64,000 nucleotides of DNA from Agrilactobacillus fermenti (GTDB lineage Bacteria > Bacillota > Bacilli > Lactobacillales > Lactobacillaceae): the NCBI RefSeq assembly GCF_021030645.1, contig NZ_JACGCJ010000010.1, forward strand, positions 29,902 to 93,901, in the 5' to 3' direction. The notes under the pieces are model-generated. The model saw only the letters and a list, made by a program, of their open reading frames with translations. It was not told the DNA's origin and searched no databases. Shown here piece after piece: positions 9,892 to 18,773 of this stretch. Position 1 is the stretch's first letter. Every line of letters starts with the position of its first letter. The position numbers and the translations under genes are program-made.

Positions 9892-11328
9892 ATGACAATT
9901 TCCGTTATGATCGTGGATGATGAAGCGATTATTACTGATGGTCTCGCCCAGATGATCCAATCATTTGAACTGCCAATTGAGTCAGTTAAGAAGTTCTATG
10001 CTAGTCCCACTGCTTTGGATTATTTAAAAGTAAATGCGGTAGATATTGTCATTACGGATATTAATATGCCAGTTTTAAATGGGATTGAATTAATTAAAGC
10101 AATCAATCAAGTGGCACCCACAACTCAGATTATTGTGTTGACTGGATTTGGCACCCTAGATTATGCCACTGAGGCAATGAGATATGGGGTGCGCTACTTT
10201 TTGCAGAAGCCAACCCAGCCAGAGCAATTGAAGCAGGCAATTCAAAAGAGTATCCAGTTTTTACAAGAATCCACTGAAAACTAGCAGTTACAATTCAAAG
10301 AGAAATTTGAATTAGCGGCTAATAATCAACTCACTAATGTTGACGATCCAACTGAACTGCCGACTTTTGGCATGATTTTATTTGATGAAAAACTAAGCGA
10401 GCGGTTAAAGCAACCGTTATTACAATTACTCAAACCTTTGACATCAAAGGTGATCATCGGTAGCGTCCGCCATGCAGCCTATGTCTTGCTGCAGACGCCA
10501 ATTGATCTGACCACATTGGTGGCTAAGTGGCAAACGCTGTCGGGGCTACCTAATAGCGTGCTGGTTTGGGCAGCAGATGTCCATTTTGCGGCGGTACATC
10601 ACATCATTACATTGGCAAAGGGTGCATTTACGGATAGCTTTTATTATGACCATAGCATTTTAGTCAACGCTAACGATCTGAAGCCACATCGCCAAGATAC
10701 AAATCAGTTTATCTCAGCTTACCAAGCAGAGATGCAGCGGTTGATAAGTAAAAATGACTTTATTGCCGCTCAAGCCAAAACGCGTTTATTTTTTCAAGCG
10801 GCTAAAGATGAGCATTATGATGTTGAGTTTTTAAAGGTAACTTGCCAGCAATTGGTAGATCAGTTAATTAAAACTACCAAAATCAAGGTTAATGAAGAGT
10901 TGACGCTTAAAATTATTTATGCCGCGAATTATTTAGATTTACAAGCGACTATTTTGAACGTCATTGAGTCCATCAAAAGGCATACATATATTGGTCACGG
11001 CTCTGGAAACATCGTTGCTGACTTAAATCTGATTATTGAAAAGAATTTCGATAATCCGAACTTATCTCTCCGATGGATTGCTAATAATTTGTTGTTTTTA
11101 AATTCAGAATATTTAGGCAAGGTTTACGCGCATCAGACGAATAAACGCTTTACCGAAGCTTTGACGGATTATCGGGTAAATGTTGCCAAAGCTATGTTGC
11201 GTCAAGGTGACAAAGTCTATGAAGTTGCCAATGCAGTCGGCTATCAAAATAATACGGACTACTTTAGTAAACAATTTAAGAAGCGCACCGGTCTGACCCC
11301 GAAACAATATCAGTTGAAGAAAAAGTGA
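9892..11328 (+). pseudogene. YesN-like response regulator (REC + AraC HTH), interrupted by one in-frame TAG
   Basis: Frame 9892-10284 encodes an intact receiver domain (VDDEAI acidic pocket, phospho-acceptor ITDINMPVLNG, FLQKPTQP lysine). Frame 10372-11328 encodes the linker and an AraC-type double helix-turn-helix (LSLRWIANNLLFLNSEYLGKVY, VANAVGYQNNTDYFSKQFKK). Both are in one reading frame, joined by TAG at 10282-10284 in front of QLQFKEKFELAANNQL. A CAG glutamine to TAG change explains the break, and the whole gene would be about 478 residues, normal for YesN proteins. As read, the product is a receiver domain without DNA binding, so the two-component output should be lost unless the stop is suppressed or is a sequence error. 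Confidence 0.85.
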
Positions 11329-11341
11329 ATTAGAATATACC

Positions 11342-11404
11342 AAAAAGCCACGATACATATTACGTGAGATCAACACAACACGTTTTATGCATCGCAGCTT
11401 TTTA
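11342..11404. terminator. Bidirectional terminator between the regulator and uxaA
   Basis: AAAAAGC..CGAT and ATCG..GCTTTTT pair with two mismatches, and an inner ACGTG/CACGT pair closes the loop. The A run on one side and the T run on the other fit termination of both convergent units. Confidence 0.65.
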
Positions 11405-11412
11405 TAGGTACG

Positions 11413-12915
11413 TTATTCAGTAACGCCAGTTTTGAAAATTGCTAAGCCATGAATACCATATTTTTCATTATTGGTTTTTTCACCACTGGCCACTTTAATG
11501 ATATAGTCGATGAACTCATCAGCTAGCTGAGCCATCGGTTTTTCTAATAATTGACCGGCGTCAAAATCGATCCAGCGGGGCTTTTTGTTGGCAATGTAAG
11601 AATTGGAAGCTACTTTGACGGTGGGGACATAGGTTGCAAAGGGTGTTCCACGACCGGTAGTGAATAAGACCATTTGACAGTCAGCAGAAGCTTCTGCTGA
11701 TGAGGATACGAGATCATTACCTGGTGCTTGTAACAATGAGAGTCCAGAGCTTTTGATTTTTTCACCATATTGCAGCACATCATTGACTAATGAAGTGCCA
11801 GATTTTTGGGTACAACCCAAAGATTTATCCTCTAAGGTTGAAATACCACCAGCTTTATTACCAGGGGAAGGATTCTCGTAAATTGGTTGGTGAAAAGATT
11901 CAAAGTAAGCTTTAAAATTGTTGATCAAAGCGACTGTTTTGTTGAAAACAGCTTCATCTTTTGCCCGGGACATGAGAATGGTCTCAGCCCCAAACATTTC
12001 TGGAACTTCAGTCAAAACTGTTGCGCCGCCTTGAGCTGTGACAAAATCGGAGAGTCGACCTAATAGCGGATTGGCCGTGACCCCCGATAACCCGTCAGAA
12101 CCCCCACATTTTAAACCAATTTTTAGTTTGCTTAGTGGCAAAGGCACACGCTGGTCATTGGCAGCAGCATCATTGAGTGCTTCAAGCATTTCTAGAGCTG
12201 TGCCCAATTCATCATCGACTTCTTGAGAAATTAGAAATTTCATACGGTCAGGATCATAACCACCTAAGGTTTTGATTGTCTTGATCATACCGTCCATTTG
12301 GTTGTTTTCACAACCCAGTCCGAAAATCAAAACACCGCCAGCATTTGGCTGCACTGCTGCATCGGCCAAGATTTTACGGGTCTGTTCAAAATCATCGCCT
12401 AATTGCGAACACCCATATGGATGTTTAAGTAAGATGACATTATCAAAAGAACCGTTATCTGGATGAAGTGCTTTGAACTGTTCAACAACGATGTCTAGTA
12501 ATGGATTGATACAGCCGACTGTGGGAATAATATAGAGATCATTGCGAATACCAACTTTACCATTGGGGCGTTGATAGCCCATAAAAGTACGGTTATCTTT
12601 TGGCACTTGCCGTATTTTTTGCGGGTCGATGGGCGTGTAGTGATAATTTAATTCCCCGGAGAGATTCGTGGCTAAGTTGTGTGTATGCAGCCACTCACCT
12701 TGGCGTACGGGTTGGGTGGTGTGGCCGATGGGGAAACCATACTTAATGACATTTTCACCAGCAGCTAAATCATGGAGGGCAAACTTATGCCCACGGGTAA
12801 TGACATCCTTTAAGGTAATGGTGTCGCCCGCAATCGTCAGTTGTGTACCTGCAGGAATATCTTGTAAGGCGACCCCCACAGAGTCATGTGGGTCTAATTT
12901 GATAGATTGATTCAT
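11413..12915 (-). CDS. uxaA: Altronate dehydratase
   Basis: The 500-residue protein has an N-terminal SAF-type domain (about residues 1-90) followed by the UxaA core, with conserved blocks PYGCSQLGDD, GLGCENNQ, LKCGGSDGLSGVTANP and SLGCTQKSGTS, whose cysteines fit an iron-binding dehydratase. It converts D-altronate to 2-keto-3-deoxygluconate, the last specific step of galacturonate breakdown. The frame opens with GTG at 12924, directly after the uxaB stop, but the sequence AGGTGA just upstream suits ATG 12915 better, so I use 12915. It is co-transcribed with uxaB at a distance of a few bases. No kdgK or kdgA gene is present in the window to continue the route. Confidence 0.92.
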   Translation of the reverse strand: MNQSIKLDPHDSVGVALQDIPAGTQLTIAGDTITLKDVITRGHKFALHDLAAGENVIKYGFPIGHTTQPVRQGEWLHTHNLATNLSGELNYHYTPIDPQKIRQVPKDNRTFMGYQRPNGKVGIRNDLYIIPTVGCINPLLDIVVEQFKALHPDNGSFDNVILLKHPYGCSQLGDDFEQTRKILADAAVQPNAGGVLIFGLGCENNQMDGMIKTIKTLGGYDPDRMKFLISQEVDDELGTALEMLEALNDAAANDQRVPLPLSKLKIGLKCGGSDGLSGVTANPLLGRLSDFVTAQGGATVLTEVPEMFGAETILMSRAKDEAVFNKTVALINNFKAYFESFHQPIYENPSPGNKAGGISTLEDKSLGCTQKSGTSLVNDVLQYGEKIKSSGLSLLQAPGNDLVSSSAEASADCQMVLFTTGRGTPFATYVPTVKVASNSYIANKKPRWIDFDAGQLLEKPMAQLADEFIDYIIKVASGEKTNNEKYGIHGLAIFKTGVTE

Positions 12916-12924
12916 ATGATTCAC

Positions 12925-14352
12925 CTAGTTTGCATTGATTTCTGTGACAATTTGACGCGCACCCTTGGTATCTAAGTCAGCCAAGAATTGTGTCACTTGA
13001 GCTTCAAAGCCATTGATTTTTGTGAGGTCTTCACCCCAAAAATCAGGTTCACTTAAAGCTAAATGAATGTAATTTGGCTGAGCCTTGATTTTATCGAAGC
13101 CGGCTAAAACCGCCTCAGTATCTTGGGGTGCAAAGTCAGCTTGTCCCTGATAGATCTTAAGATAAGCAGCTAGAGCTAAAGTAATGCGCAGTGGCAATTT
13201 ATGTTCTTTGGCAACGTAACGCTTTAACGTTGGTAATAAGCGTGCCGTGAATTTAGAGATGCTGTTAAGCGCAATCGAACTCAATTCATGTTTGACAAAC
13301 GGATTTTCAAAACGTTCCTTAACGCCTTCTGCATAGGCTTTTAACTCAGCTTCTGGCAGCGCTACGGTAGGGATGATTTCTTGATACATCTCATCATTTA
13401 TAAACTTGTAAAAATCTTTATCGGCCATTACTTCGCCGACCGTTTCAATACCTGCAAGCCGAGCAATGGGACTCATCGTCGTATGGGGACCGTTTAACAA
13501 GGACACTTTACGATTGCGGTAAGGTTGCATGTCATCAGTGACGACCACATTAATGCCAGCTTGCTTTAGTGGCAGCAGTGTCTTGATCTTCGGATCGCCT
13601 TCAATAACAAAAATCAAAAATGGTTCTGCTTTAACGATCGAATTATCTTGATAACCCCATTCTTGTTGCAGTGCTTCCGCACGATCTTTAGGATAACCAG
13701 GAACGATTCGATCGACTAACGTAGCATAAAAATCATTTTCAGTTTCGACCCATTGTTTGAAGTTAGCCCCAAGTTGCCAAGCATCGGCATATTGTAAAAC
13801 AATTCTTTTAAGCTCGTTGCCATTGTGGTTGATCAATTCACAAGGGATAATTTGAAAGCCCTTTTTGCCTAACTTGAACCGGGTGTAAAGTAGGGCAGTC
13901 AATTTGCCGGGATAGGAATTTGGTGCTTGATGGGGCACTAATTTGTCATTAGGATCATAACTGATACCAGCTTCGGTGGTATTTGAAAAGATAAATTCAA
14001 TCGTGTCGATTTTAGCCAAGTCTAGGTAGGCATCAAAATCTTCAGTAGGTCTCACCGTATCATTGATGCATTCAATGATTTCGTGTTCTTGAACCGTTTG
14101 ACCTTCTAATTTACCTTCCAATAAGACGGTATAAAGATCATTTTGAGTATCTAGATCCTTCGTCCGACCACTAGCAATCGGCTGAACGACTGCCACGCCA
14201 CCATTAAATAAGCCTTGTTTGTTCATCTGTTGAATTTGCCAGTCGACAAAGGCACGTAAAAAGTTACCTTCGCCAAACTGAATGACCCGGGTGGGATAAC
14301 GCTTTAATTTACGAAAATCATTGCTTAGTTTTGGTAATGTTTTTTGTATCAT
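12925..14352 (-). CDS. uxaB: Tagaturonate reductase (altronate oxidoreductase)
   Basis: This 475-residue NAD-dependent polyol dehydrogenase of the mannitol/UxaB family shows VIQFGEGNFLRAFVDW near residue 25 as the nucleotide-binding start, a PCELINHNGNELK block and the catalytic-region sequence NGPHTTMSPIARLAG. Its length matches UxaB. It reduces D-tagaturonate to D-altronate, which UxaA (next gene) dehydrates. A UxuB (fructuronate reductase) role is less likely given the pairing with uxaA rather than uxuA. The gene follows the LacI regulator with a 15-bp gap, so lacI-uxaB-uxaA are probably one leftward unit controlled by the operator at 15388-15401. Confidence 0.9.
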   Translation of the reverse strand: MIQKTLPKLSNDFRKLKRYPTRVIQFGEGNFLRAFVDWQIQQMNKQGLFNGGVAVVQPIASGRTKDLDTQNDLYTVLLEGKLEGQTVQEHEIIECINDTVRPTEDFDAYLDLAKIDTIEFIFSNTTEAGISYDPNDKLVPHQAPNSYPGKLTALLYTRFKLGKKGFQIIPCELINHNGNELKRIVLQYADAWQLGANFKQWVETENDFYATLVDRIVPGYPKDRAEALQQEWGYQDNSIVKAEPFLIFVIEGDPKIKTLLPLKQAGINVVVTDDMQPYRNRKVSLLNGPHTTMSPIARLAGIETVGEVMADKDFYKFINDEMYQEIIPTVALPEAELKAYAEGVKERFENPFVKHELSSIALNSISKFTARLLPTLKRYVAKEHKLPLRITLALAAYLKIYQGQADFAPQDTEAVLAGFDKIKAQPNYIHLALSEPDFWGEDLTKINGFEAQVTQFLADLDTKGARQIVTEINAN

Positions 14353-14367
14353 GTTGGATAACTTCTT

Positions 14368-15366
14368 TCAGTAATTTATTTTTTTGACAGAGTTGCGGAT
14401 CATCAATTCCGGCGGCACTGCACAGACAATTTCGGGCAATGCCTCTTTAGACATTAATTGCGATAACCATTGAATCCCAATTTTACCCATATCTGTAATT
14501 GGCTTTTGCACAGTCGTTAAAGCGGGTGTTAAGTACTCTGAAAAATCGGAATCATCAAAACCAACGATGGAAATATCGTCAGGAATATGGACATTTAATT
14601 CCGCGCAAGCTTTGTAAGCGCCCATCGCCATATCGTCATTACTGGCAAAAACAAAGGTTGGTGGCTCTTGCATCAGCAAAATTTGTTTCATCGCTCGATA
14701 ACCACTTTGCATGGTGTAATCACCAGGAAAAATCAAGCTTTTTCCTAAATTGATGTCGTAACGTTTCAACGTTTCAATGTAGCCCCGTTGCCGATTGACA
14801 GAAGAAGCAAAATTGCAAATACCTTGAATCAAGCCAAAACGTTTATGACCGAGTTTGACACCGTACTCGGCAATTTGGCGTGCCGCTAAGTATTCATCAA
14901 AATAAACATTTGGTACGTTAGTCATGGATACCCGACGATTCAGCACAACGACTGGAATTCTTTGGCTCGTGACATAATTGATAAAGGCATCATCATCGGT
15001 GGATTGACTAATAATACAGATGCCATCAAAGCGATGATTAATACTTTCAAAATTGGGTAGATCATTAATGGCATTGATAGATAAGGTATAGGAATGACTT
15101 AAGTATTTGTAAAAAGCATTAATGGCCTCAGTCAGAAAACTGCGTGAAGTACCGCTGGTAATATTTGAAAAGAATAGGCCAACGGTATAGGACTTATTTG
15201 TGACTAAACTACGAGCATTCAAATTGGGTTCATAGCCAAGTTCGTTGGCAATTTTTAGGATCTTCGTCTTTGTCTCGGGGGTAATCCGGGGACTATTGTT
15301 GAGTGCGCGTGAAACAGTTGTGTTGGAGACATTAGCGAGTTTTGCGATTGTCTTGATAGTTACCAT
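14368..15366 (-). CDS. LacI-family regulator of the hexuronate genes
   Basis: The 332-residue protein has an N-terminal LacI helix-turn-helix (TIKTIAKLANVSNTTVSRAL) with a hinge helix (ARSLVTNKS region), then a periplasmic-binding-like effector domain with VGFDDSDFSEYLTPALTTV near the C-terminus. Start ATG 15366 has an AAAGGGG site. It heads the uxaB-uxaA unit, and its own promoter region contains a copy of the palindrome TGTAAACGTTAACA; a second copy lies before the divergent symporter-uxaC unit. This suggests autoregulation and control of both arms, most likely relieved by a hexuronate or an intermediate. The effector is not known from the sequence. Confidence 0.88.
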   Translation of the reverse strand: MVTIKTIAKLANVSNTTVSRALNNSPRITPETKTKILKIANELGYEPNLNARSLVTNKSYTVGLFFSNITSGTSRSFLTEAINAFYKYLSHSYTLSINAINDLPNFESINHRFDGICIISQSTDDDAFINYVTSQRIPVVVLNRRVSMTNVPNVYFDEYLAARQIAEYGVKLGHKRFGLIQGICNFASSVNRQRGYIETLKRYDINLGKSLIFPGDYTMQSGYRAMKQILLMQEPPTFVFASNDDMAMGAYKACAELNVHIPDDISIVGFDDSDFSEYLTPALTTVQKPITDMGKIGIQWLSQLMSKEALPEIVCAVPPELMIRNSVKKINY

Positions 15367-15387
15367 ATTTAGAGGCCCCTTTATCTG

Positions 15388-15401
15388 TGTTAACGTTTAC
15401 A
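15388..15401. promoter_or_regulatory. LacI-type operator, copy 1 (lacI-uxaB-uxaA side)
   Basis: TGTTAACGTTTACA is a near-palindrome centred on CG, the standard shape of LacI-family operators. It sits just upstream of the lacI start. It is part of a 24-bp stretch (15383-15406) that recurs exactly in inverted orientation at 15630-15653. Confidence 0.75.
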
Positions 15402-15634
15402 TCATATTGCGGTAATTACTTATTGTCAATTGTTTTATGATGATTTGTGTCCTAAATAACTAGTAAATTTAAGCATATATGGCTTTAAACCAGATATGAG
15501 AAGGGATAAATGGCTTAAATAGTTATTTACATTTCAATTTTTGCGTTATATCATAAGTAATCCTTTTTAGACGAGTATCTAAACTTGTGATTTATTGAAT
15601 TTGTTGTTGACAGATCATTTTCTTGGTCCTATGA

Positions 15635-15648
15635 TGTAAACGTTAACA
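15635..15648. promoter_or_regulatory. LacI-type operator, copy 2 (symporter-uxaC side)
   Basis: TGTAAACGTTAACA is the reverse complement of copy 1, lying about 90 bp before the symporter start at 15740. The identity extends to 24 bp (15630-15653), well beyond the palindrome, so the two sites probably have the same affinity and the same regulator. Confidence 0.75.
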
Positions 15649-15670
15649 CAGATGATCATCGCACTTTATT

Positions 15671-15684
15671 TTGAAACGTTTCAA
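15671..15684. promoter_or_regulatory. Second palindromic operator or cre site
   Basis: TTGAAACGTTTCAA is a perfect 14-bp palindrome 56 bp before the symporter start and 23 bp after operator copy 2. It fits a LacI/CcpA-type site (cre-like, central CG) but differs from the hexuronate operator, so CcpA or another regulator may bind here. Confidence 0.6.
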
Positions 15685-15739
15685 TACAAAAGCTATTATT
15701 TCGTTAAAAAAATGGTCAACATGGGAGTGAATTATAATA

Positions 15740-17200
15740 ATGAATAGTCAAACAACAGTAGTAGCACATCCCAGAGAGAAAACGTTAGCACAGAAAATTA
15801 CCGATGATAATTTAAACAAAAAAATTCCCTTATCACAGAAAATTGCTTACGGTTTTGGGGACTTTGGTAATGGCTTCATGTTTGATTTAGGGCAGGCGTA
15901 TCTCACTAAGTTCTGGATCGATGCGGCTGGCATCGGAGCTGGCGCTGTGGCGGGTATTTTTGGTTTCACTAAGATTTTTGATGCTTTTATGGATCCAGTC
16001 GCCGGTTCATTTATTGATAATCGTAAGAAAATCGGAAAACATGGTAAGTTTCGACCAGTTATGATGATATCAGCTGTGCTATTGGGCTTGATGACAGTCG
16101 TGACTTTTACCATGCCTAATCTATCACCAACTGGTAAAATCGTTTACGCTTATGTGGCTTATATGATCTGGGGTGCCATCTATTCTTTTACCAATGATCC
16201 CTATGGTTCGTTAGCCTCAGTCATGTCACGCAATGTCCAAGACCGGAGTTTCTTGGCAACATCACGCCAAGTGGGTTCAGTTGGCGCGCAATTCCTAACG
16301 GGAATCGCCTTTATCCCTCTAATGGAAATGTTTGGTGGTCATAATGAGCGCCACGGCTTCTTGATTGCAGCTTCAATTTTTGCAATTGCGGGCGTTTTGA
16401 TGTTTCTAGTTTGTTTCTTAGGTACGCGGGAAAACGTCAAAGTACATCGGGATACGAATGCTAAAAAAGAAGGTTTCAAAGATTATTTGAAGGTCGTCTT
16501 TACCAATGGACCCTTATTTGCGGTTATCTTAATGACAATTTTTACAATTTCAGCCATGAATACCAATAACCAAATGATGGTGTTCTTTGCCCAATATAAT
16601 TTAGGTAATATTGGATTGCAGCCAATTGTAAACGGTATCATGATGGGCACATCTATCATTGGCGTATTTATGATCCCATCCTTAACTAAGCGCTTTGGTA
16701 AAAAGAAAACCGCTATGTGGAGTTTTGTGGTGGGTGCAGGCGCTAATATTCTTAATTTTATCCTGCCGACCAATGTCATTACCTTTATCATTTTGGTAAC
16801 GATCGGCTATACGGCACTTGCAATCCCCAATGGTATTACTTGGGCTTTTGTTTCAGACGTAATCGATTATGGCGAATGGCATACCGGCATGCGTAAAGAA
16901 GCCATCACTTATGCGGCCTTTAATTTTTCTAGAAAATTAGCTCAATCCTTAGCTGCACTTGTCAGTGCTGGTGTGCTGGCGTTGACTGGTTATGTGGCTA
17001 ATGCCCATCAAACCAAGGGGACACTCATGGGTATCAAAGGTGCCATGACGATCTATCCTGGTATTTGTTTGTTGATTGCGGCGGTTGTGATTGGCTTATT
17101 GTATAAGTTGACGGATGATCGTTACGAGAAGATTGCCACCGACCTTGACCAAGGCAAATGGGAAAAAGGAACGATCGGCGATAAGGATGTTAAAGATTAA
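15740..17200 (+). CDS. GPH-family symporter, probable hexuronate uptake
   Basis: The 486-residue membrane protein has about 12 hydrophobic segments and GPH/melibiose-carrier features: KIAYGFGDFGNGFMFDL near residue 35, KIFDAFMDPVAGSFIDN with GKHGKFRP (family loop 2-3), and DVIDYGEWHTGMRKEA late in the protein. These carriers couple sugar uptake to H+ or Na+. Its place before uxaC, under operators shared with uxaB-uxaA, supports glucuronate or galacturonate as cargo. The ribosome binding site GGGAG precedes ATG 15740. It is a paralogue of the interrupted carrier at 5059 and of the glucoside carrier at 21948, and unlike the first it is intact. Confidence 0.85.
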   Translation: MNSQTTVVAHPREKTLAQKITDDNLNKKIPLSQKIAYGFGDFGNGFMFDLGQAYLTKFWIDAAGIGAGAVAGIFGFTKIFDAFMDPVAGSFIDNRKKIGKHGKFRPVMMISAVLLGLMTVVTFTMPNLSPTGKIVYAYVAYMIWGAIYSFTNDPYGSLASVMSRNVQDRSFLATSRQVGSVGAQFLTGIAFIPLMEMFGGHNERHGFLIAASIFAIAGVLMFLVCFLGTRENVKVHRDTNAKKEGFKDYLKVVFTNGPLFAVILMTIFTISAMNTNNQMMVFFAQYNLGNIGLQPIVNGIMMGTSIIGVFMIPSLTKRFGKKKTAMWSFVVGAGANILNFILPTNVITFIILVTIGYTALAIPNGITWAFVSDVIDYGEWHTGMRKEAITYAAFNFSRKLAQSLAALVSAGVLALTGYVANAHQTKGTLMGIKGAMTIYPGICLLIAAVVIGLLYKLTDDRYEKIATDLDQGKWEKGTIGDKDVKD

Positions 17201-17232
17201 TTAAAAAAATTTGAAAAAGGAAGTAATTTACA

Positions 17233-18702
17233 ATGGCATTATTGGATGAGGATTTTTTATTAGAAAATGATATGGCAAAGAAATTATTCAACGATTACGC
17301 AAAGGATATGCCGATCATTGATTTTCATTGTCATTTGAATCCACAAGAAATCTATGAGAACAAAAATTATCCCAATATTACCCGGGTCTGGATCAATGAA
17401 GCGCATTATGGCGATCATTACAAATGGCGTTTGGAGCGGGCCAATGGTGTCCCAGAGGATTTGATCACCGGCGATGGTGATGAATACGAGAAATTCATGG
17501 CTTGGGCGAAGACGATTGAAAACGCAGCTGGCAATCCATTGTATGAGTGGACGCACTTAGAATTACGCCGTTTCTTTGGCATCGAGGGTGTCTTTAATGA
17601 AGCCAGTGCGCCTCGTATCTGGAAGAAAGCGAATCAATTGTTACAAACAGATGCTTTCAAACCCCGGAATCTGATTCGCAATTCTAATGTGCAGGCGGTT
17701 TGTACCACGGATGATCCAGCTTCAGATCTGAAGTATCATCAATTGCTGAAACAAGAAGAACGTGAGAATGGTTTCAGGACGTTACCTGCGATGCGGCCAG
17801 ATAAATTGATCCAGATCGATCGCGATGGTTTTGGCGATTACTTACAAAAACTTGGGCAAGTTTCTGGCACTAATATCCATGATTTCGAGAGTTTGGTGGC
17901 TGCGTTACATCAACGCTTTGAATTCTTCAATGAAATGGGCGGCAGGCTGTCAGATCATTCCTTATTGACTTATCATTTTGTTGAACTTTCTAAAGCGCAG
18001 ATCAATACGATCTTACAAAAAGGTATCAATAATGAACCGCTTAGTGACCATGAAATCGACGGTTATTTAACAGCTCTATTAGAAGCATTGATGCACTTGA
18101 ACACGGAATTTGATTGGACGATGCAGTTCCATATTAATTCTGTGCGTGATATTAATCGACCAATGTTTCAACAATTAGGCCCAGATACGGGTTATGATGC
18201 GATCGGTACTCAGCCAGATATTGTGGCTCATATTCAAAAATTGTACACTAAAATGCAAGACAGTCAGGATATTCCTAAATCAATTTTCTATTCTTTGAAT
18301 CCCAATGACTGGATGGAGTTAGCTACCATGATGGGGTGTTTCCAAGGTGGCGGCAAGCAACGTCTGCAATTAGGTGCTGGCTGGTGGTTCAACGATACCG
18401 CTGAAGGGATGAATGAGCAGCTAAGAATTTTTGCCCAACAAAGCCTTTTACCAAACTTTGTCGGGATGCTGACGGATTCCCGCAGTTTCTTATCTTATCC
18501 GCGTCATGAATATTTCCGACGGGTACTCTGTAATTTCTATGGTCAATTAGCTGAAAAAGGCCGGGTTCCAGATGATGAAGCTTATCTAGGCGAAATTGTA
18601 CAGCGAATCGCTTATCAGAATGCGTATGATTTCTTTGGTTTCTTCCCAGACAAGACGCCAGCAGAACTATTTGCGAAACATGAAACTGCTTTTCAACTGT
18701 AA
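17233..18702 (+). CDS. uxaC: Uronate isomerase
   Basis: The 489-residue protein matches the UxaC branch of the amidohydrolase superfamily: an early metal-site block DFHCHLNPQEIYEN near residue 30, the ELRRFFGIEG segment, CTTDDPASDLKYH, and MLTDSRSFLSYPRHEYFRRVLC near the C-terminus. It interconverts glucuronate with fructuronate and galacturonate with tagaturonate. Together with UxaB and UxaA it completes galacturonate to ketodeoxygluconate. For glucuronate a fructuronate reductase and mannonate dehydratase would be needed, and neither lies in this window. It follows the symporter by 32 bp with its own GGAAG site and ends in a strong terminator. Confidence 0.95.
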   Translation: MALLDEDFLLENDMAKKLFNDYAKDMPIIDFHCHLNPQEIYENKNYPNITRVWINEAHYGDHYKWRLERANGVPEDLITGDGDEYEKFMAWAKTIENAAGNPLYEWTHLELRRFFGIEGVFNEASAPRIWKKANQLLQTDAFKPRNLIRNSNVQAVCTTDDPASDLKYHQLLKQEERENGFRTLPAMRPDKLIQIDRDGFGDYLQKLGQVSGTNIHDFESLVAALHQRFEFFNEMGGRLSDHSLLTYHFVELSKAQINTILQKGINNEPLSDHEIDGYLTALLEALMHLNTEFDWTMQFHINSVRDINRPMFQQLGPDTGYDAIGTQPDIVAHIQKLYTKMQDSQDIPKSIFYSLNPNDWMELATMMGCFQGGGKQRLQLGAGWWFNDTAEGMNEQLRIFAQQSLLPNFVGMLTDSRSFLSYPRHEYFRRVLCNFYGQLAEKGRVPDDEAYLGEIVQRIAYQNAYDFFGFFPDKTPAELFAKHETAFQL

Positions 18703-18728
18703 TGGCTTAAGATAACTGATAAATCAAA

Positions 18729-18771
18729 AATAGAACTCAAGACAGTTGCGCTACTGTTTTGAGTTCTATTT
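18729..18771. terminator. Bidirectional terminator between uxaC and the GH13 gene
   Basis: AATAGAACTCAAGACAGT and ACTGTTTTGAGTTCTATT form an 18-bp stem with a single G-T pair and a TGCGCT loop. The genes on both sides converge on it. Confidence 0.85.
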
Positions 18772-18773
18772 GT

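Noticed and set aside
12925..14352. UxuB (fructuronate reductase) identity for the reductase, which would match the GH115 enzyme
   Set aside because: The overall sequence and the direct pairing with uxaA fit UxaB better.
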